A stretch of 48,818 nucleotides of DNA from the NCBI GenBank assembly GCA_022340865.1, contig JAJDNC010000072.1, positions 1 through 48,818 on the forward strand, given 5' to 3'. Under the pieces are notes generated by a model. It was not told where the DNA came from and ran no database searches. It saw only the letters and a program-made list of their open reading frames with translations. Numbering within the stretch: the first letter of the stretch is position 1; each line of letters begins with the position of its first letter. Positions 1 to 8,680 of this stretch are shown in pieces. The position numbers and the translations under genes are program-made. This DNA comes from Gemmatimonadota bacterium (GTDB taxonomy: Bacteria > Gemmatimonadota > Gemmatimonadetes > Longimicrobiales > Gaopeijiaceae).

Positions 1-1
1 C

Positions 2-1816
2 AAGTCGGTGACCGGGGCCGTCACCTGGTCGAGCTCCAACGCCTCGGTGGCCACCATCTCCACCTCGGGGATGGCCACCGCCGTCGCCGACGGCTCCGTC
101 CAGGTCACCGCCACGGTGGGTGGGGTCACGGGCTCGGCGACGCTCACCGTGAGCACCTCCCAGAGCCAGGCGTGCACGCAGCCGACCACGGTCTCGCTGG
201 CGGTGGGCGAGTACCAGGCATTCCCCTCCACGGACTGCCTGATCCTCCCCTCGGGCTCCAACGGAGACCGGTACCGGGTCGCCGTCCTCGATACGATGGG
301 CACCACGGCAGATGCCGCCAACCCCACCACCGACACCACCACCGCCACCCTCAAGGTCACCGGCCTCGGCGTGGCGGCGGCACCGGCCGCCCAGGTGGTG
401 GCACCCGCGATGCAGGCGCCCATCCCCGGTCTCGACGTGCAGGCGCTCCTGAAAGCGGTCCGGTCCGAGAAGGCCGCCGAGGAGATCGAGGCGCGGAGGC
501 TCACCCGGGACGCGGCCCTCATGGCGGGTATGCCGCGGAGCGCCGTGCTGCCGGCGCGGCAGGCTATCGCTCCCAGCCTTGCCCCCGCCGCCACCACGCT
601 GCCCAACACGCTCCGCTTCGACACCGTGACCTCGACCTGCACCGCCCGCACACCCGCCGCCACGGACTCGGCGACGGCGAACCTGCTCTACCAGAACGCC
701 GACATGGCCATCTACCAGGACAGTGTCCAGGAGACGACGACGCCCGTGAGCGCCGCGGACGCCAAGCTCATGGCGGACTACTACTCGTCGTACGCCAAGG
801 CCATGATCACGTCGTACTTCGGCGCCAACCCCGACATCGACAACAACGGCAAGCTTATCGTCCTTGTGAGTCCGGTGGCGTCGGGGAACACGGCCGCGTT
901 CGTGTGGACCGGCGACCTCGTCTCCCAGTCCGCGTGCCCCTCGTCCAACGAGCGGGACATGATCTACTTCAACGCGGACCTCATCCGCCAGATCGACAGC
1001 TCTCCCCAGAACTGGCAGGCGCTCCCCACGGTGGCCCACGAGGCGAAGCACGTGGTCTCGCTCTACGACCGCCTCGTCAACGGGACCTTCCATCCCACCT
1101 GGGTGGAAGAGGGCACGGCGGAGATCTCCGGCGAGATGTCCTCCCGCATCGCATGGGCGGCCAACGGCGGACCTGCCGTGGGGGCGCAGGTCACGTACTC
1201 GGATTTCCAGTCCTCCGGCGTCAACGAGTACGACTACGGCGTCCTGCTGCGCTTGGCACGCACGGTGTTCTACCTGTCCAGCCAGCCCAACGGCCTCATC
1301 GTGGCCCCCACCGGGGCCGACCCCAACGAGAGCATCTACGGGAGCGGCTGGCACTTCTTCCGGTGGCTCGGCGACGGCTACGGGAACGCGTCCACGCCCA
1401 TGGCCGATTCCTCGTTCTTCCGCCAGCAGACCGACTCCCTCACGCCGGCGGGCACGGCGGGGCTGCAGAGCATCACGGGACAGTCGTTCCCCACCCTCGT
1501 GAAGCAGTTCATCGCGGCCATCAGCCTCGACGGCTCTTCGGCGCCGGCACCCCAGCACGCGTTCTCGACGTACGACTTCGTCACCGCGACGAACATCCTG
1601 GCCACCGGCACCCAGCCCGACGGCCAATATCCGTGGCCCGTCACCACCAGCAACGGGGTCCTCACGAAGAGCTTCGCCACGGCCACCTACGCCGGGCCCA
1701 TCGGCGCGTGGGGGATCCGCATCCACGACTTCGTCTCCAACGGGACCGGCACGGGGGCGCAGATCCAGACCTTCTTGTCGTCGCCGGGGACGGTGGTGGT
1801 GGTTCGCCTCAACTGA
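2..1816 (+). CDS. Secreted Ig-like (Big_2-type) plus zinc metallopeptidase protein, 5'-truncated
   Basis: The reading frame is open to the window edge, so the true start and any signal peptide lie outside. The first ~50 residues look like the end of a bacterial Ig-like (BID_2/Big_2) domain (alternating V/A/T strands, VTWSSSNASVATIS). A central region at nt 1037-1051 encodes HEAKH, an HExxH zinc-binding motif, followed about 20 residues later by WVEEGTAE, a plausible third-ligand segment as in gluzincin-type peptidases; M30 (hyicolysin-like) is the closest family I can suggest. An Ala-rich linker (about nt 360-600) joins the two parts. The gene is alone on this strand and convergent with the dehydratase gene. 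A secreted or surface-anchored protease is inferred; substrate unknown. Confidence 0.8.
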   Translation, partial: KSVTGAVTWSSSNASVATISTSGMATAVADGSVQVTATVGGVTGSATLTVSTSQSQACTQPTTVSLAVGEYQAFPSTDCLILPSGSNGDRYRVAVLDTMGTTADAANPTTDTTTATLKVTGLGVAAAPAAQVVAPAMQAPIPGLDVQALLKAVRSEKAAEEIEARRLTRDAALMAGMPRSAVLPARQAIAPSLAPAATTLPNTLRFDTVTSTCTARTPAATDSATANLLYQNADMAIYQDSVQETTTPVSAADAKLMADYYSSYAKAMITSYFGANPDIDNNGKLIVLVSPVASGNTAAFVWTGDLVSQSACPSSNERDMIYFNADLIRQIDSSPQNWQALPTVAHEAKHVVSLYDRLVNGTFHPTWVEEGTAEISGEMSSRIAWAANGGPAVGAQVTYSDFQSSGVNEYDYGVLLRLARTVFYLSSQPNGLIVAPTGADPNESIYGSGWHFFRWLGDGYGNASTPMADSSFFRQQTDSLTPAGTAGLQSITGQSFPTLVKQFIAAISLDGSSAPAPQHAFSTYDFVTATNILATGTQPDGQYPWPVTTSNGVLTKSFATATYAGPIGAWGIRIHDFVSNGTGTGAQIQTFLSSPGTVVVVRLN

Positions 1817-1892
1817 GGAAAGACCGAGGGAAGCCGAGGGCGGACGGGCACGCGAACAGACGCGGCCGTCCGACCCGCGCGGCCGGATGGTG

Positions 1893-1926
1893 GAACGCCC
1901 CGGAGGAGGACTCCCCCGGGGCGTTC
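1893..1926. terminator. Hairpin between convergent genes
   Basis: A perfect 11-bp inverted repeat (GAACGCCCCGG / CCGGGGCGTTC) with a 12-nt loop lies between the stop codons of the two convergent genes. There is no clear U tract on either side, so it may be a bidirectional, U-poor terminator. Confidence 0.6.
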
Positions 1927-1937
1927 GACTGTCCGCG

Positions 1938-2945
1938 CTACCGCCTGCCCGCGAGCACCGACGCCAACGTCTCGCGGGAGACGTTTCCCCCGCTCACCAC
2001 CACCACGACGGCGCGGCCATCGTCCTCCGGCCGGGGATGCCAACGCCCGGCGAGAAAGGCCGCCAGACCCACGGCGCCGCCCCCCTCCACGATCAACCGC
2101 AGCTCCCGCCAGGCGAAGGCCATGGCCTCGAGGATCTCCTCCTCGGCGACCACCACGTGCTCGGTTACCAGGGCGCGCACCAGGGGAAACGACCACCGGT
2201 TCTCCTGACCGATGCCGCCGGAGAGGGCGCTGGCCACGGTCTCCTCCTCGGGAAGCGCCACGGGACCGCCCGCCCGCAGGCTGGCCAGCATGACCGCGGC
2301 GCGCTGGGCGCTCACCGCGATGCACCGTGGGGCCGTGGCCCCCAGTCGGGTGGCCAGCGCCGCGGCGATGCCCCCCGCCAGGCCTCCTCCCGAGAGGGGC
2401 ACCAGGAGCGCGCCGGGCGGCTCGTCCATGGCGTCCAGAACCTCCAGCGCGAGGGTCCCCTGCCCCGCGATGACGCCCGGGTCGTCGTAGGCGGACACGT
2501 ACGTGCGCCCCGAGGCCCGCGCGTCCTCCAGGGCCCGTGCCTCCGCCTCGTCGTACGTCGCGCCCCCCAGGACCGCCTCGGCGCCCTGGGCGCGGATGCC
2601 CGCCAGCTTCAGGGGATCCACCCAGTCCGGGACATACACCCTGGCGGGGATCCCGAGGTGCCGGGCGACCCAGGACACCGCGCGGCCGTGGTTCCCGCTG
2701 GAGCACGCCACCACGCCGGACCGACGCTCCTCTGCGTCGAGCATCTCCAGCCGCGCTGCGGCGCCTCGCACCTTGAACGAGCCGGTGGGCTGGAGGCTCT
2801 CGAGCTTCAGGAGCACCGGGACACCGGCCAGCTCGGAGAGAGGAGGCGCCTCCATAAGCGGTGTCGGAGGCGCCACCGTCCGCACCGCGCGGCGGGCGGC
2901 GTCGAAGTCCAGACGCGAGACGATCTCCGCGGCGGAAGCGCTCAA
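1938..2945 (-). CDS. PLP-dependent threonine/serine dehydratase family protein
   Basis: Fold-type II PLP enzyme of the threonine ammonia-lyase / serine racemase group (about 335 aa, the length of catabolic rather than ACT-domain-bearing biosynthetic enzymes). The PLP-binding lysine is in TGSFKVRGA (about residue 58), followed by the substrate loop SSGNHGRAV and the glycine-rich phosphate-binding loop PLSGGGLAGG. It likely deaminates threonine or serine to 2-oxobutyrate or pyruvate, or racemises serine; the sequence alone does not decide. The called start is TTG at 2945 with no strong ribosome site, so translation could begin slightly downstream; the conserved fold begins around residue 13. 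It stands alone downstream of the tRNA-Arg gene. Confidence 0.88.
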   Translation of the reverse strand: MSASAAEIVSRLDFDAARRAVRTVAPPTPLMEAPPLSELAGVPVLLKLESLQPTGSFKVRGAAARLEMLDAEERRSGVVACSSGNHGRAVSWVARHLGIPARVYVPDWVDPLKLAGIRAQGAEAVLGGATYDEAEARALEDARASGRTYVSAYDDPGVIAGQGTLALEVLDAMDEPPGALLVPLSGGGLAGGIAAALATRLGATAPRCIAVSAQRAAVMLASLRAGGPVALPEEETVASALSGGIGQENRWSFPLVRALVTEHVVVAEEEILEAMAFAWRELRLIVEGGGAVGLAAFLAGRWHPRPEDDGRAVVVVVSGGNVSRETLASVLAGRR

Positions 2946-3024
2946 GAAAAGGGCGTGGAGGAACGGGAGGAGGACAGAGGGGATCGGCTCGCCGACCTCG
3001 GGGCTATGGAGATCCTGCCCAAAG

Positions 3025-3098
<74 letters not shown>

Positions 3099-3161
3099 GG
3101 TGCGGACCGAAGATCGCCAGGCGAGGAGTCGACGTCCACCTCCGCCCATCTCGCTCCCCCC

Positions 3162-3728
3162 TCAGCCTTCCTCGTCCTCGGCCCGCCGTCCGGCCAGGTA
3201 GCCCACGCAGTACGCCCGAAGCTGAAGCTCGAAGCGCGTCATCCCGGGGGCGACCCTGAGGCCGCTCTCCCCCCTGTGCTCCAGAGCCGAGGCGAGCTTT
3301 CTCACCGCATCCAGCAGCTCGCTCAAGTGGGGGTCGCCGGCGACGGACATCTCGACGGGGTCGAGGTGCTCGTCGCTGCCGATTCCGGTCACCACCCCGT
3401 CTGCGTCCCGCGCGGGCCCGGACATCCATCTCTGGTCCTGGACAGAGTGCCCGGGGAATGCCATCCGGTCGGGGATGGGGTCGTCCGGAGAGATGAGCGC
3501 GCCGCCCAGGCCACCTTGGCGCTCGGGAATCGGCTCGTCGGGGGAGATGAACGCGCCCCCCATGTCCCCTGCGTCCATGGCGGCCTTCGCCAGGTTGCGA
3601 CGCAGCTGGACGCGGCGGCGACCGGGGGGGAACGCCGGTGGCGGCAGCTGGCCGCCCGGCTTCCTCTCGCGGGTCGATGGGTCCGGCGAGTCCTGGGACG
3701 TTTCCGAGCTGTCGGGGTTTCCGCTCAT
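3162..3728 (-). CDS. Hypothetical protein with an internal ISPD-PIP repeat
   Basis: I do not recognise a family. The chosen ATG at 3728 has a GGAG site 6 nt upstream (3735-3738); the frame stays open further upstream but without support. The 188-aa product has a polar, Ser/Pro-rich N-terminal third, a basic patch (GRRRVQLRRNLAK), then two near-identical copies of a GG(A)xISPD(E/D)PIP(E/D)R motif about 15 residues apart. A more regular helical C-terminal part of about 60 residues ends DEEG. There is no signal peptide or membrane segment, so it is probably cytoplasmic. It lies between tRNA-Arg and pcm with a 200-nt gap upstream, suggesting its own promoter. Confidence 0.65.
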   Translation of the reverse strand: MSGNPDSSETSQDSPDPSTRERKPGGQLPPPAFPPGRRRVQLRRNLAKAAMDAGDMGGAFISPDEPIPERQGGLGGALISPDDPIPDRMAFPGHSVQDQRWMSGPARDADGVVTGIGSDEHLDPVEMSVAGDPHLSELLDAVRKLASALEHRGESGLRVAPGMTRFELQLRAYCVGYLAGRRAEDEEG

Positions 3729-3794
3729 GCGCGGCTCCGTGTTGGCAGGCTGGCCCCCTGGGGGCACCTCGTCTGTCGATGTTCCAGCAGTCCC

Positions 3795-3800
3795 AATATA
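3795..3800 (-). promoter_or_regulatory. Possible -10 element for the hypothetical gene at 3162-3728
   Basis: TATATT on the minus strand lies about 70 nt upstream of the proposed ATG, in an otherwise GC-rich stretch. No convincing -35 hexamer sits 16-18 nt further upstream, so this is only a weak candidate. Confidence 0.2.
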
Positions 3801-3929
3801 GGGAGCGCCATGAGGCGCGCGGAACAAACAACTTTCCACTGCCGAGGCCTCATCCGGGCGTGGATCGCCCTCCGTCGAGCGCGGTTCGGGTGCAGGGTTG
3901 CAGGCCCGCGGACCCGGGAGACTCGGGGC

Positions 3930-4607
3930 TCATGCGCCTGCCTCGCTCTTCCAGGCGAACCTGCCCAGGAGCGGCACGAAGGTGCAGTCCCCCTTCACCA
4001 CCTCCTCGGTGACGATGAAGCCCTCCTTGCGCACCAGCACCAGCTCCTGCGAGTCCAGGGCGCCCACGGGGATCAGCATGCGGCCCCCGTCCGCCAGCTG
4101 GTCCACCAGCGCGGGAGGGATGGACGGCGACGCCGCGGAGACCACGATGACGTCGAAGGGCGCGTACTTCCTCCAGCCGATGGTGCCGTCCCCCACCAGA
4201 AGGGCCACGTTGCGGAGAGAGAGGAGGTCCAGCGCCTTTCTGGCCCGTTGGGACAGCTCGCGCACCCGCTCCACCGAGTACACCCGGTCGGCCGTGAGCG
4301 CGAGCAGCGCCGTCAGGTACCCGCTGCCGGTGCCGATCTCCAGGACCTTCTCGTCGGAACGGGGGCGCAGCAGGGTCAGGTAGTAGGCCTGGAGGGACGG
4401 CTGCGAGGCGGTCTGCGAGTATCCGATGGGGAGAGGGGCGTCCTCGTAGGCCCGGGGCCAGATGCCCTCGGGGACGAAGAGGTGCCGCGGCACGCGGTCG
4501 AAGAGCTGGAGCAGCTCCAGATCCTCGATGCCGTGGGCGCGGATGTCCTCGATGAGCTTGCGCCGGTAGCCGACGAAGCGCGTGTCCTCTAGAGGGCCAG
4601 TTTCCAC
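3930..4607 (-). CDS. pcm: Protein-L-isoaspartate O-methyltransferase
   Basis: SAM-dependent repair enzyme that methylates L-isoaspartyl residues in damaged proteins. The 225-aa length is typical. Family marks are VPRHLFVPE near the N-terminus, PLPIGYSQTASQPS (the substrate/PCMT signature), the SAM motif I VLEIGTGSGYLTALL, and the later strand VGDGTIGW. The start is placed at GTG 4607 because a strong AGGAGGT ribosome site lies 6 nt upstream (4614-4620); longer starts lack one. It overlaps the end of surE by 19 nt. The surE-pcm pair is a recurrent survival/stress pairing in bacteria (rpoS is the usual third partner in Proteobacteria; none here). Confidence 0.95.
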   Translation of the reverse strand: METGPLEDTRFVGYRRKLIEDIRAHGIEDLELLQLFDRVPRHLFVPEGIWPRAYEDAPLPIGYSQTASQPSLQAYYLTLLRPRSDEKVLEIGTGSGYLTALLALTADRVYSVERVRELSQRARKALDLLSLRNVALLVGDGTIGWRKYAPFDVIVVSAASPSIPPALVDQLADGGRMLIPVGALDSQELVLVRKEGFIVTEEVVKGDCTFVPLLGRFAWKSEAGA

Positions 4608-5338
4608 CCGCGGACCTCCTCGAGGAGCTCGTAGTTCGTGAGATCGAGGTGGAGCGGGGTCACCGAGACGTAGCCGTCCTCGACCGCGTGGAAGTCCGAT
4701 TCGTTCGTCCCCTCCCACGCCGCGACACCGCCACCGATCCAGAAGTACTCGCGTCCCGACGGGTCCCTGGCCCGGGTGATGGACTCCGAGTAACGCCTCC
4801 GGCCCAGCGACGTGACCTTCACGCCGTGCACGTCCGGGGGGGTCACCGCCGGCAGGTTCACGTTGAAGAACGTGCCCGACGGCACGTTCTCGTGGGCGAG
4901 GATCCCCTCCAGCACCGAGCGCACCACGGGCACCCAGCCCTCGAGGTTGTCGTGGCGGTCTCCGGTATAGCTGACGGCGATGGCGGGAATCCCCATGACG
5001 GTGGCCTCCATGGCGGCGGCCACGGTTCCCGAGTACAGGACGTCCTCACCCATGTTGGAGCCGTGGTTGATGCCGGAGACACACACGTCCGGGTTGCACT
5101 CCAGAAGCTCGTGGACCGCCAGCAGGACGCAGTCCGTGGGCGTGCCGTCCACGATCCAGGTGCCGTTCGCGTCACGCCGGGCGCGCAGCGGGTGGTGCAG
5201 CGTCAGGGAATGGCTGGTGGCGCTCTGCTCCCGGTCCGGTGCCACCATGGTCACCGAGCCCAGGGAGCGCGCGGCCTCGGCGAGCACCCGGATCCCCTTG
5301 GCCAGGTACCCATCGTCGTTCGTGCACAGAAATTCCAT
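4589..5338 (-). CDS. surE: 5'/3'-nucleotidase SurE
   Basis: Metal-dependent phosphatase acting on nucleoside 5'- and 3'-monophosphates. The N-terminus FLCTNDDGYLAKGI carries the hallmark NDDG metal-binding motif, followed by the conserved APDREQSATSHSLT segment and the central VSGINHGSNMGEDVLYSGTVAAAMEA block. The 249-aa length matches the family. ATG at 5338 is 10 nt downstream of the MerR gene's stop, so the two are probably translated from one message, and its 3' end overlaps pcm. Confidence 0.96.
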   Translation of the reverse strand: MEFLCTNDDGYLAKGIRVLAEAARSLGSVTMVAPDREQSATSHSLTLHHPLRARRDANGTWIVDGTPTDCVLLAVHELLECNPDVCVSGINHGSNMGEDVLYSGTVAAAMEATVMGIPAIAVSYTGDRHDNLEGWVPVVRSVLEGILAHENVPSGTFFNVNLPAVTPPDVHGVKVTSLGRRRYSESITRARDPSGREYFWIGGGVAAWEGTNESDFHAVEDGYVSVTPLHLDLTNYELLEEVRGWKLAL

Positions 5339-5348
5339 GGGGCGCGGC

Positions 5349-5723
5349 TCAGCCCTCCGCCTGGGGCTCGTCGGGCGTGAGCACGTCCAGCAACGCCTCC
5401 AGCTCCGCCTTCATGCCGCTCAGCACCTCCGGCTCCAGGACCTCCTGGCGCTCCCCCTCCAGCTCCCCGGCCGTGCGCATCTCCTGCAGGCGCCTGCGCG
5501 CCCCTTCGATGGTGTACTTCTCCTCGTAGAGCAGGTGCTTCACCAGCAGGACCAGCTCGATCTCCTTGGGCCGGAAGACGCGGTTCCCCGCCCTGTTCTT
5601 CGTCGGGCTGAGCACGTCGAATTGCGTCTCCCAATAACGCAGCACGTGAGGCTTCAGGCCGGTGAGGTCGCAGACCTCGCCGATGGAGTAGTACGCTTTC
5701 TTCGCGATGGGCTCGTTGATCAC
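5349..5723 (-). CDS. MerR-family transcriptional regulator
   Basis: Small (124 aa) regulator with a winged helix-turn-helix MerR domain: YYSIGEVCDLTGLKPHVLRYWE and the wing NRAGNRVFRPKEIELV, followed by a helical dimerisation region. The short C-terminus (about 40 residues, acidic, no cysteines) gives no effector-binding domain. The GTG start at 5723 is supported by a GGGAGGT ribosome site (5733-5739); upstream extension of the frame lacks one. It lies between gpsA (25-nt gap) and surE (10-nt gap). A MerR gene next to surE is also known from some Deltaproteobacteria. Its target is unknown; autoregulation of this operon is an inference. Confidence 0.9.
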   Translation of the reverse strand: MINEPIAKKAYYSIGEVCDLTGLKPHVLRYWETQFDVLSPTKNRAGNRVFRPKEIELVLLVKHLLYEEKYTIEGARRRLQEMRTAGELEGERQEVLEPEVLSGMKAELEALLDVLTPDEPQAEG

Positions 5724-5748
5724 GGCTTCTCGACCTCCCGCGCTCGGC

Positions 5749-6750
5749 TCATTGCCACTCTTCCGGTTTCGGGTCGCGGAGCATGAGCGTGCGCAGCGCC
5801 TGCGCAGGGCTCCTGCCCTCGTGGACGATGGCGTACACCTGCTCCGAGATGGGCATCTCCACACCGTGCCGCGCGGCCAGCTCGTGGACGGCCTCGGCGG
5901 TCTTCACTCCCTCGGCCACCGCCGTCATGTCGGCCAGGATCTCCGGAAGGCTCTCCCCTCTGCCCAAACGGTATCCCACCGTCCGGTTCCGGCTCAAGCT
6001 CCCGGTGCACGTGAGCACGAGATCACCCATGCCCGCCAGCCCTGAAAACGTAGCGCGCTCCGCGCCGAGCGCGAGGCCGAGGCGGGTGATCTCCGCCAGG
6101 CCACGGGTGATGAGCGCCGCCAGGGTGTTGTGCCCGAAGCCGATGCCGGCTGCCATGCCGGCCGCCAGGGCGACGACGTTCTTGAGGGCGCCGGCCAGCT
6201 CCACCCCCACGACGTCGGTGTTCGTGTAGACGCGGAAGAAGCCGGTCTGGAACGCTTCCTGGACCCGGACCGCCACTTCCTCGACACGGCTCCCCACCAC
6301 CACCGCCGTGGGCATCTCCCGGGCGACCTCCGCGGCGAAGCTCGGCCCGGAGAGGGCGCTGAAGCTCCGGGCCGCGGACGCCGGAAGCACGTCGGCGAGG
6401 ATCTCGTCCATGCGTCGCCAGGTGCCCAGCTCGATGCCCTTGGAGGCGCTCACCACCAGGACGTCGGGGCGCAGGTGCGGCGCGGCGCGCGCCATGACGG
6501 GGCGCACGAACTGCGAGGGGCTCACGGAGACCACCATCTCCGCATCGGTGACGGCGGCGCCGAGGTCGGGGGTGGCGCGCAGGCCCGCGGGGAGGGTGAC
6601 CCCCTCCAGATAGACGTTCCGGTGCTCCCCGTTGATGGAGCGGGCCACGTCCTCCTCGTAGGACCAGAGCGTCACGTCGTGGCCCTTCCTGGTCAGCAGC
6701 GACGCCAGCGCGGTCCCCCAGCCCCCCGCCCCCACGACCGCCGTCCTCAC
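5749..6750 (-). CDS. gpsA: NAD(P)+-dependent glycerol-3-phosphate dehydrogenase
   Basis: Makes sn-glycerol-3-phosphate from dihydroxyacetone phosphate, the backbone for phospholipids. The 333-aa product opens with the Rossmann motif VVGAGGWGTALA, has SASKGIE and the GPSFA segment, then the catalytic ALKNVVALAAGMAAG region and the C-terminal LAGMGDLVLTCTG block. The GTG start at 6750 overlaps the plsY stop by four bases (GTGA), which fixes the start and suggests translational coupling. Its product is the acceptor for PlsY encoded just upstream, so the two steps are consecutive in the pathway. Confidence 0.97.
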   Translation of the reverse strand: MRTAVVGAGGWGTALASLLTRKGHDVTLWSYEEDVARSINGEHRNVYLEGVTLPAGLRATPDLGAAVTDAEMVVSVSPSQFVRPVMARAAPHLRPDVLVVSASKGIELGTWRRMDEILADVLPASAARSFSALSGPSFAAEVAREMPTAVVVGSRVEEVAVRVQEAFQTGFFRVYTNTDVVGVELAGALKNVVALAAGMAAGIGFGHNTLAALITRGLAEITRLGLALGAERATFSGLAGMGDLVLTCTGSLSRNRTVGYRLGRGESLPEILADMTAVAEGVKTAEAVHELAARHGVEMPISEQVYAIVHEGRSPAQALRTLMLRDPKPEEWQ

Positions 6751-7355
6751 CCGACCCGCTCCTTCCCGCGGCCGAAGCGGTTCTCCTGTCCGCGCGCGAG
6801 CCTGCCGAGGTTGCTTCGGTGCGCCCATATCACGACCACCGCGAGACCGATGGTGAACCAGAGCAGCCCGCGCCCGCCGGCGTGCGGCGTGAAGGCCACG
6901 AAGACGGGAAGCGTCAGCGCCGCCCCCAGGGACGCCACGGACACGTACCGGGTGAGGAAGGCGAGGGCGAGCCAGACCAGGAACGCTCCCAGGGCCGCCC
7001 AGGGGGCCAGGGCCAGGAAGACGCCGGCGCTCGTGCCCACCCCCTTCCCTCCCCGGAACCGCACCCAGAGCGAGAACATGTGCCCCACGATGGCGGCGCC
7101 CCCGAAGGCCAGCGTCCAGGCGAAGGAGGCGCCGCACAGGCCGGGGAAGAGCCAGACGGGCACGAAGCCCTTGGCCACGTCCACCGCGATGACGGGAAGC
7201 GCCGACTTCCACCCCAGCACGCGGAAGGTGTTGGTGGCTCCGAGGTTCCCGGAGCCGTGCTGCCGCAGGTCGATGCCGTGGAACACCTTCCCCACCCAGT
7301 AGCTCGTCGGCGTGGCGCCGAGGAGGTACGAGAGGGCGAGGAAGACGTAGGTCAC
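6747..7355 (-). CDS. plsY: Glycerol-3-phosphate acyltransferase PlsY
   Basis: Integral inner-membrane enzyme that transfers an acyl group from acyl-phosphate to glycerol-3-phosphate. The 202-aa product has several hydrophobic spans and the three PlsY motifs: SGNLGATN near residue 35, a middle FRGGKGVGTSAG loop, and a late AHRSNLGRL(A)RGQENRF. The GTG start at 7355 overlaps the der stop (GTGA at 7352-7355), and its own stop overlaps gpsA in the same way. It needs PlsX for acyl-phosphate, which is not in this window. Confidence 0.96.
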   Translation of the reverse strand: MTYVFLALSYLLGATPTSYWVGKVFHGIDLRQHGSGNLGATNTFRVLGWKSALPVIAVDVAKGFVPVWLFPGLCGASFAWTLAFGGAAIVGHMFSLWVRFRGGKGVGTSAGVFLALAPWAALGAFLVWLALAFLTRYVSVASLGAALTLPVFVAFTPHAGGRGLLWFTIGLAVVVIWAHRSNLGRLARGQENRFGRGKERVG

Positions 7356-8680
7356 TGGTCGCGGGAGCCCCGTATGCGGATGCGAACGGGCGAGCCCGTG
7401 AAGGGCCAGCGCTCACGGAGCCCGCTTTGCAGGTAGCGAATGTAGTGTGCCGGAACGGCCTTCGGGAAGTTGGCGAACACCACGAAGGTGGGAGGGGCCG
7501 TGGCCACCTGCGTCGCGTACTTGAGCTTCACCGGACGGCCCCTGTGGTGCGGCGGTGGCTGCCGGCGCGTGAGCTCGCCCAGGAGGTTGTTGACCTCGGC
7601 CGTCCCCAGGGTCCGCGTACGCTGCGCCTGCACCTCCAGGATCAGGTCCAGGGCCCTGCGCACGCGCTGCCCGGTGAGAGCCGACGCGAACAGGACGGGG
7701 ACCCACTTCAGGAACGGGAACCGCTCCCGGACCCGCTTCTCGTAGCGCGGCGCGGTGTTCGTCTCCTTCTCCACCAGGTCCCACTTGTTCACGAGCAGGA
7801 TGACGCCGGCGCCCGCTTCCCACGCCTGCTCGGCGATGCGCACGTCCTGATGGCTCAGCTCCCCCTCCGACGCATCGACCATGACCACGCACACGTCGGC
7901 TTCGCGTACCACCCGCGCCGTCCTCAGGGAGCTGTAGTACTCCAGGGAGTCGCTGACCTTCGACTGCCGCCGCAGCCCCGCGGTGTCCACGAAGACCAGG
8001 GAGGTATCGTGGTAGCGCATGGGGGTATCCACCGGGTCGCGGGTGGTGCCCGCGTCCTCGCTCACCACCACGCGCTCCTCGCCGAACAGACGGTTGACGA
8101 AGCTCGACTTGCCGACGTTGGGCTTGCCCACGACGGCGACCCGGATGAGCCCTTCCTCCTGTGCGCCCTCCGGCGACTCCGGGGACGCCGCGACGATGAG
8201 GTCGAGGAGATCGCCGGAGCCCTTTCCGGAGATCGCGCTCACAGGAAGCGGCTCCCCCAGGCCGAGGGACCAGAAGTCGTGCTGACCCACCTCGTCCGGG
8301 AGGTTGTCGAGCTTGTTCACCACCAGGAGCACCGGCTTGGACGCCTTGCGGAGGACATCGCCGAGCTTCTCGTCCAGGGGATGGACGCCGGTCCTCCCGT
8401 CCACCAGGAAGACGATGACGTCGGCCTCCGCCACCGCCGCCAGCGCCTGCTTGCGGACGGCCCGGTCCAGGGGCTCGTGGCTTCCCTCGATGACGCCGCC
8501 GGTGTCCACGACGAAGAACGCGCGGCCGTTCCAGTCGGCCCGGGCGAAGTTGCGGTCGCGGGTCACACCCGGCCGGTCGTCGACGATGGCCACGCGCCGG
8601 CCGACGATTCGGTTGAAGAGCGTGGACTTGCCCACGTTGGGGCGTCCCACCACCGCGACCACGGGGAGACGCTGGCTCAC
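7352..8680 (-). CDS. der: Ribosome-biogenesis GTPase Der (EngA)
   Basis: Tandem-GTPase required for 50S subunit maturation. Two G domains are visible in the 442-aa product: the first with GRPNVGKSTLFNR, DTGG and NKLD; the second with GKPNVGKSSFVNR, DTAGLRRQ and NKWD. They are followed by the C-terminal KH-like domain (LKYATQVATAPPTFVVFAN). The GTG start at 8680 overlaps the stop of the DUF512 gene by four bases, which fixes the start; the frame is open much further upstream but that part is antisense-like shadow of the DUF512 gene. Confidence 0.97.
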   Translation of the reverse strand: MSQRLPVVAVVGRPNVGKSTLFNRIVGRRVAIVDDRPGVTRDRNFARADWNGRAFFVVDTGGVIEGSHEPLDRAVRKQALAAVAEADVIVFLVDGRTGVHPLDEKLGDVLRKASKPVLLVVNKLDNLPDEVGQHDFWSLGLGEPLPVSAISGKGSGDLLDLIVAASPESPEGAQEEGLIRVAVVGKPNVGKSSFVNRLFGEERVVVSEDAGTTRDPVDTPMRYHDTSLVFVDTAGLRRQSKVSDSLEYYSSLRTARVVREADVCVVMVDASEGELSHQDVRIAEQAWEAGAGVILLVNKWDLVEKETNTAPRYEKRVRERFPFLKWVPVLFASALTGQRVRRALDLILEVQAQRTRTLGTAEVNNLLGELTRRQPPPHHRGRPVKLKYATQVATAPPTFVVFANFPKAVPAHYIRYLQSGLRERWPFTGSPVRIRIRGSRDQ

